From contig CAUJGJ010000455.1 of the NCBI GenBank assembly GCA_963170055.1, positions 207,401 to 257,400 on the forward strand: a DNA stretch of 50,000 bases, given 5' to 3'. Positions within the stretch are counted from its first letter, which is position 1; each line of letters begins with the position of its first letter. The position numbers and the translations under genes were made by a program. The notes below the pieces were generated by a model, which made no database searches, had not been told where the DNA came from, and saw only the letters and a program-made list of their open reading frames with translations. Below, piece after piece: positions 45,758 to 50,000 of this stretch. The stretch is from Halisarca cf. caerulea. Its lineage: Eukaryota; Porifera; Demospongiae; Chondrillida; Halisarcidae.

Positions 45758-46296
45758 CTAAATGCAGCACTTGGGGCACTTCCATTTTGATGGAGCATCT
45801 GATTCAATGTCATCATGATCTAGTCCAACACATTTGTGGTGGAACCACTTGTGACAGCTGTCACAGTTAATCATAAAGGTGTCATAGATGTCAGGCATCT
45901 GGCATTGGCAATAGATTTTAAATGTCTGGTATGTAGCTTTAGGTCTAGGACGTGGTTTAGTGCCCTTGTTGGCCTTTGGGAATGGTAGCAAGTGCTTTTT
46001 GGTGAAACAATCAAGTAGATGCTTCCTCATTCTTTCTTGTTGGTATTGCTGCTTTGCAGGATCATTCCCCTTGCAAACCTCTATAGCATTTGCTATGCTA
46101 AACAGACCACAATCATGGGCACCCTTTTGAAGCTGAACAGCACTATACTTCACCCGTAAGAGCTGTGTGTTTGTTTTGTACACCGTAGCAATTTGTAGGA
46201 GTGTGGTGTCTGTCAGCTCATTTGCTCCAATACTGTCCATAACTTCTATATCCTTACTTGACACTATGTACGCTGTACATACTCAGTGTGATGCTC
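45758..46296 (-). pseudogene. Ulp1-like catalytic end plus PHD finger
   Basis: Opening after the acceptor tatag at 46297, the frame reads G-A-S-H then TGA (46285-46283), where the family has HW. It continues VCTAYIVSSKDIEVMDSIG. The aspartate and cysteine part follows: KYSAVQLQKGAHDCGLFSIA. Next is a basic linker, then the PHD finger (YCQCQMPDIYDTFMINCDSC, HKWFHHKCVGLDHDD, KWKCPKC), with all Cys4-His-Cys3 ligands visible. Stop TAG is at 45760-45758. A downstream acceptor (gtacag at 46273) would skip the stop but also lose the histidine. Confidence 0.78.
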
Positions 46297-46510
46297 CTAT
46301 ATAAATAGAAAAATATTAACGGGACAACTTTAAATTCATGGACATTCATAATATTATACGTCATATAAACAATGTACAGGACTACAACTTTTGTAGTGAT
46401 AAATATAGTCATTATTACTTAATATAATTATGGATATATACTATGACTAAGTCTAATTAGGATTGCCTGTTCTGTATGAACACAGTATAATTCTACTTAC
46501 ATGTACATAC

Positions 46511-46774
46511 CTGTGTGTAAAATTTGCACTGATGTTTGATTGCTGGCCACAGGTGTAAATTGTAGTGTCTGTCCTAAAATTGTGTCCTGAAGCCCTTGAA
46601 TATGTGGGTACTGTTTCCGCAAAATGGCATGTGCAGCATTGATTATGTTGTCAGTGAGATCTGTGTTGGCCTCCAAAATCTCTTTGTCAGACATATGTAG
46701 CCCCAAATCTTTCATCCACCACGTGTATACTGGATCTGGATCGTTGTTGGTTATGGTGATTGGTGAATTTGGTC
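46511..46774 (-). pseudogene. Ulp1-like region, N-terminal exon
   Basis: 88 codons: PDPVYTWWMKDLGLHMSDKE, then TDNIINAAHAILRKQYPHIQ, GLQDTILGQTLQF and SVQILHTG. In related Ulp1-like proteins the block LTDxIINAAxxLLKxQFPxIxGLQxTLLG precedes the catalytic histidine (HTGxxHW). Two linker exons (47088-47246 and 46912-46998) join it in phase to the transposase tail. Confidence 0.75.
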
Positions 46775-47337
46775 CTACAATGTGTGGAGTAAGCTAAAAA
46801 CTGTGAATTTCTTTGTTACAGTAACAGTTGCACAGTAGCAGTTGTAGTGTCACAATAGTGAACATTCCAAGTAAATTGACTCAGAATATATATTAATTTG
46901 TAAAGGTTTACCTCCACTTTTGCTCTTTTTTGGCCTTGGCATAGGACCTTGGGATGTATGACGAGGCAGAGGAGCTGGATCTAGCTTTGCATTGCGGTCT
47001 AATAAGTAATAATTGAAAAATTAAGTCATAATATTATAATTATAAAAACAAACATTGTATAATACCAATTGTGTATATTAGAATTACCTCTCTTCATGTT
47101 TGATGGTTTCCTCATGATTGCTTGCGGTGATGCATGTTGAAATGAATCAGATGTGGAATCCAATGGAAACGTCTTTATTTGCTCAATGTTGTCAAAACGA
47201 ACTTTCTTTGCTATGCGCTGTGTCTTTCGCTTTTCAGTAACTGTTTCTGTTGATCAAAAATATTGATTTCATAATTTTGATTGCTTGAATCATGACATAA
47301 TCTACAATTATCTGTACAAATATTACATTTCGTGTAC

Positions 47338-47807
47338 CTTTCTCTGCCAATTTCATGTTTCTCTGAAGCTTCTTTTCATCCTGTTTCTTTTTTTTCTCAT
47401 TTTTCTTTCTTTCCTTTTCTTCTTTCACTCTCTGTTTCTCCTCCAACAGTTTCATGTTTTGTGCACTTGTAAGAACCATTCCACAAGACTTTGTGCGCTT
47501 GGTGGGATGTGCACTTGGTGGAAGTGGCTGCACTAAGAATTTACTTACACTGGTCGAATTGCGAACTGCCAAGGTTGCCATTTTTGGTGGTGAGTTGTCA
47601 ATGCTGGATGATTCCAAGCTCAAGTCGCAGTCTGCATCACTGTCAGAGTTGCAACAGTTATCATCGTTCTCTTCACAAGCAACTCTGTTGGAAATATATC
47701 TGCCTTTACTGGTTGGACTGTAAAAGGGGATATACTTAAGTCCACTTTCTTCCACCAGGCTAGCGGGGTTAAAAGTAGAGAATGATTTTTTTTCAGTGCC
47801 ACCCAGC
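47338..47807 (-). pseudogene. Transposase C-terminal tail (remainder of exon 1)
   Basis: Encodes ESGLKYIPFYSPTSKGRYIS, an acidic Ser/Asp-rich stretch and PLPPSAHPTKRTKSCGMVLT. A long charged helix (LLEEKQRVKEEKERKKNEKK) follows and is likely a coiled coil or nuclear-localising tail. This KSCG-x-VLTS plus Lys/Glu-helix ending is typical of this transposase group. It ends GCAGAGAAAG|gtacac in phase 1. Confidence 0.8.
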
Positions 47808-47813
47808 TGAATG

Positions 47814-48793
47814 CAGGGGTGAAAATTAACACTCGCCCGCCAGCCCGAGGCGAGTAGATTTTACCACGGGCTAGTAAAACTAATAAAGATGGGCGCCCGT
47901 ATGGCCAGTAAGACTACCCTTCCAACATGGCTGATCTAAGTTCTCTAGCTATAGCTTTGAAAGGAATTCAAGTACAGCTACTTAAGTTGCAACGAAGGAA
48001 GCTTAGGATTAGTACCCTTCAAAAGTTAGGTTGTAATCAATTTTATCAAAGTAGTTTTTGAATGCGTCCTGAAAATTTCTATTTTTGCCTTAGAGAAGCT
48101 TAGGCACTTAGCAGGCTTCTGCACTCGTGACGTCATAGGTCTGTGGAGTTCAGTCTGGGGCTAAGGCTTGCAGGCAAACATTCAAACTCACAGTTATTTT
48201 TAGAAAGAGACAACTGTGGTTTCTTTTTATGAGGGGCAGGGGGGAGGGTTAAGGAGGGTATTTAGCCACCCCCCCCCCCCCCCCCCCCCCCCACCGACGC
48301 AGTTGTCCCAACCTCCCCCCTCACTTGAATTCCTGTAACACACATGCACAATTGCAACAGACTAATCTATGTATGTACTGTATTCAGAACCTGCTTGAGT
48401 GGCGCAAAGGATCCTCAAGAAAACTGTTTAAGGACCCACCTGCTACCTCACTATACCTCGCTATTGCCCCTCTCCTTTTTGTGCCTTGCCTACATTGATT
48501 TGTAGGCAAAGCACAAAAATTGTAGGAAAATGAGGGAAGGGTGCATGGTAAAAGGGGGATCTTGTACTACGTATTTTTCTGAATAAATCTGATGGTTATC
48601 TTAGATCCCCTTTACAGACATCACACCACGCAATGGACCCTAGTGGACATGAATACATTAGTTGCTATCGAGTACTAAAGTAGTATAATAATGACTATAT
48701 CAACTGGGCTAGTAAATGAATACTTGGGCTGGTATCTTTTAGGTGTCACTAGCCCAGGTGGCTAGTGAAGGAAAAAGTTAGTTTACAGCCCTG
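47814..48793. mobile_element. hAT-like element, 980 bp, inserted in the transposase frame
   Basis: The left end is CAGGGGTGAAAATTAACACT, and the right end in reverse complement is CAGGGCTGTAAACTAACTTT. Both ends carry GCTAGT/GGGCTAG repeats. TGAATG is duplicated at 47808-47813 and 48794-48799. Removing the element with one TGAATG copy makes the transposase frame continuous into QLGGTEKKSFSTFNPASLVE. A poly-C run is at about 48268-48292. Confidence 0.82.
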
Positions 48794-48799
48794 TGAATG

Positions 48800-50000
48800 G
48801 ATGAAGGGTTGTATGGACAAATTCCAGTAACCTTATAGCTGGCTGTGATGTTACGTGGGGTCATGGCTTGGTACCAGGCTTTGGAAAATAGCTTGCAAAA
48901 GTCTAAATGGGTCACTACTCTTCCAGGATGGCTGGTGTAGAACTGATGGCATTCATGTTGCCATGCTGCCTTCAGTGGAGCAAAACATGCTCTGTCTAAT
49001 GGCTGAGTAAGATGTGTCGTGTTTGGGGGTAATGCAAACAGTAACATGCGATTCTTTGCTGCAAGCTTGATTGTTGATGGGTTATAATGCGAGGAGTGCC
49101 CATCCATGAATAGTATCAAGGGACGAATTTGTGGAGCATATTGGAGAAACTGCTGCTCGAACCAGTGGTAGAAAAGGTCTTGTGTCATCCATCCAGAGCT
49201 CGAAAGACCGTAAAATGTGCCTGGAACTTCTCCTTCAGTAGCTTTTGCATTTAGTGTTTTCCTGTTGAAGATCACAAATGGTGGAAGGGCATACCCTGCA
49301 GCACATGTGCATGCCAGCACTGTTGTTTGACCTTTCTGATTGCCTGTGATGTGACTGGTGTGTTTTGATCCAACCTCACTCACTACTTTGTGGCATTTGG
49401 GATTTAGTGGTAATCCTGTTTCATCACAATTAAAAATGGCTGATGGCTTATTCAGTATGTCATTTGTGGTCATACATTCATGCAGCATATCATAGTAGCG
49501 CCTGAGAACGTCTTCATCATTTGCCTGAGCCCGAACATATGACAGCGGTACAGCACTTTTCATTGTCAAACGAGAATGCCTTCCATGAAACCTTTGCCAC
49601 CAACCTTCTGTAACATTTGCTGTTATGCCTTTGTCCTCAACAATTTGCGGCACTATAGCTAGAACTTGCTTTTTAGTGTGTGGGTAACCAATTCTAGATG
49701 CCTCCAATAAAAAGCTTGCTAACTCCTCTTCTTCCCCTGTTGTCAAATATTGAGGTGGGCCTGGTTTAGCACCATTCTTCACTCTTCCTGAGATGTGGTC
49801 ATGAAGGGTTGATTTGGGTACACTGTACATTTCTGCTGCACGCCTCACTGGCATCCCTTTCTCAACTGCTGCAACTGCTTCTTCCATACTGTCTTCATTC
49901 CATCTTCTATAGCTTCCACGAGGAGGGGCTACCGCATCTGGAGATACCCTTTGATTTCTCGGTCTTGCATATGCAATGCGTTCACGCAACTTGGGGATTG
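48800..50000 (-). pseudogene. Pogo/Tigger DDE transposase domain
   Basis: The frame is open past the right edge. The first residues visible include YRRWNEDSMEEAVAAVEKGM and VRRAAEMYSVPKSTLHDHIS, a Psq/CENP-B type helix-turn-helix. A second DNA-binding half with YPHTKKQVL and GWWQRFHGRHSRL follows. The catalytic triad is visible in FNCDETGLPL, ILFMDGHSSHYN and THLTQPLDRACFAPLKAAW. The frame ends TGICPYNPSSIH, where the hAT-like element enters and adds RAVN-stop from its own end. Confidence 0.9.

Larger units (their letters stand above)
45758..50000 (-). pseudogene. Spliced pogo/Tigger transposase gene with Ulp1-like peptidase and PHD finger (broken, 5' partial)
   Basis: Minus-strand exon 1 runs from beyond 50000 to 47338 and is split by a 980-bp element at 47814-48793. 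Four further exons follow at 47088-47246, 46912-46998, 46511-46774 and 45758-46296. Every exon-exon border is phase 1 with GT-AG. The order of domains is Psq-type helix-turn-helix, DDE-1 transposase, a basic Lys/Glu coiled segment, a proline/serine linker, an Ulp1/C48-like peptidase region, and a PHD finger ending in TAG. Pogo transposases cut and paste DNA at TA. Ulp1-like enzymes cleave SUMO-type conjugates, and PHD fingers bind histone tails. Two lesions inactivate it: the insertion in the transposase and a TGA in the peptidase. That the two halves form one gene is inferred from splice phase. Confidence 0.7.

Overview
The window is nuclear DNA of an animal, most likely an early-branching invertebrate such as a sponge. 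The evidence is spliced metazoan-type genes with GT-AG introns, very long CA/GT microsatellites, and dense DNA-transposon and non-LTR debris. The species cannot be fixed from the sequence. Starts were judged on ATG only, because several long open frames begin at GTG or TTG.

The clearest genes are these. (1) A type II phosphatidylinositol 4-kinase on the minus strand: exon 1 at 5911-6252 and exon 2 running off the left edge at 1-140. (2) A complete six-exon SLC35A3-like nucleotide-sugar transporter on the minus strand, 18003 down to 8823, 380 aa, all exon phases compatible. (3) An intronless TKL-type protein kinase with N-terminal GYxRSNGTYV repeats, plus strand, 23012-24748. (4) A broken, spliced pogo/Tigger transposase gene on the minus strand (50000 down to 45758). 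Its 3' exons join in phase to an Ulp1-like cysteine peptidase region and a PHD finger.

About 6.5 kb of the transporter locus (11.49-18.02 kb) is duplicated in the same orientation at 36.04-41.38 kb. The second copy is dead: it has a stop in exon 3, no terminal exon and almost no upstream sequence. Insertions present in only one copy (12.0-12.3, 15.28-15.66 and 17.56-17.79 kb) give the order of events. A hairpin element sits at the duplication edge, and its loop is inverted between the copies.

Most other sequence is mobile-element derived. There are two families of non-LTR retrotransposon with a C-terminal zinc knuckle and restriction-like endonuclease (three fragments of one, one multiply interrupted copy of the other), plus a third reverse-transcriptase remnant. 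Nonautonomous DNA elements can be classed by target duplication: TA (pogo/Tigger-like, CCGTATA family, a mariner relic, a 2.5-kb inverted repeat), TTAA (Kolobok-like, 2.0 kb), 5 bp (two copies of one hAT-like family), 6 bp (two elements), 8 bp (one) and 9 bp (Mutator-like, one). Several are nested, so their relative ages can be read directly.

No tRNA, rRNA or CRISPR array was recognised.
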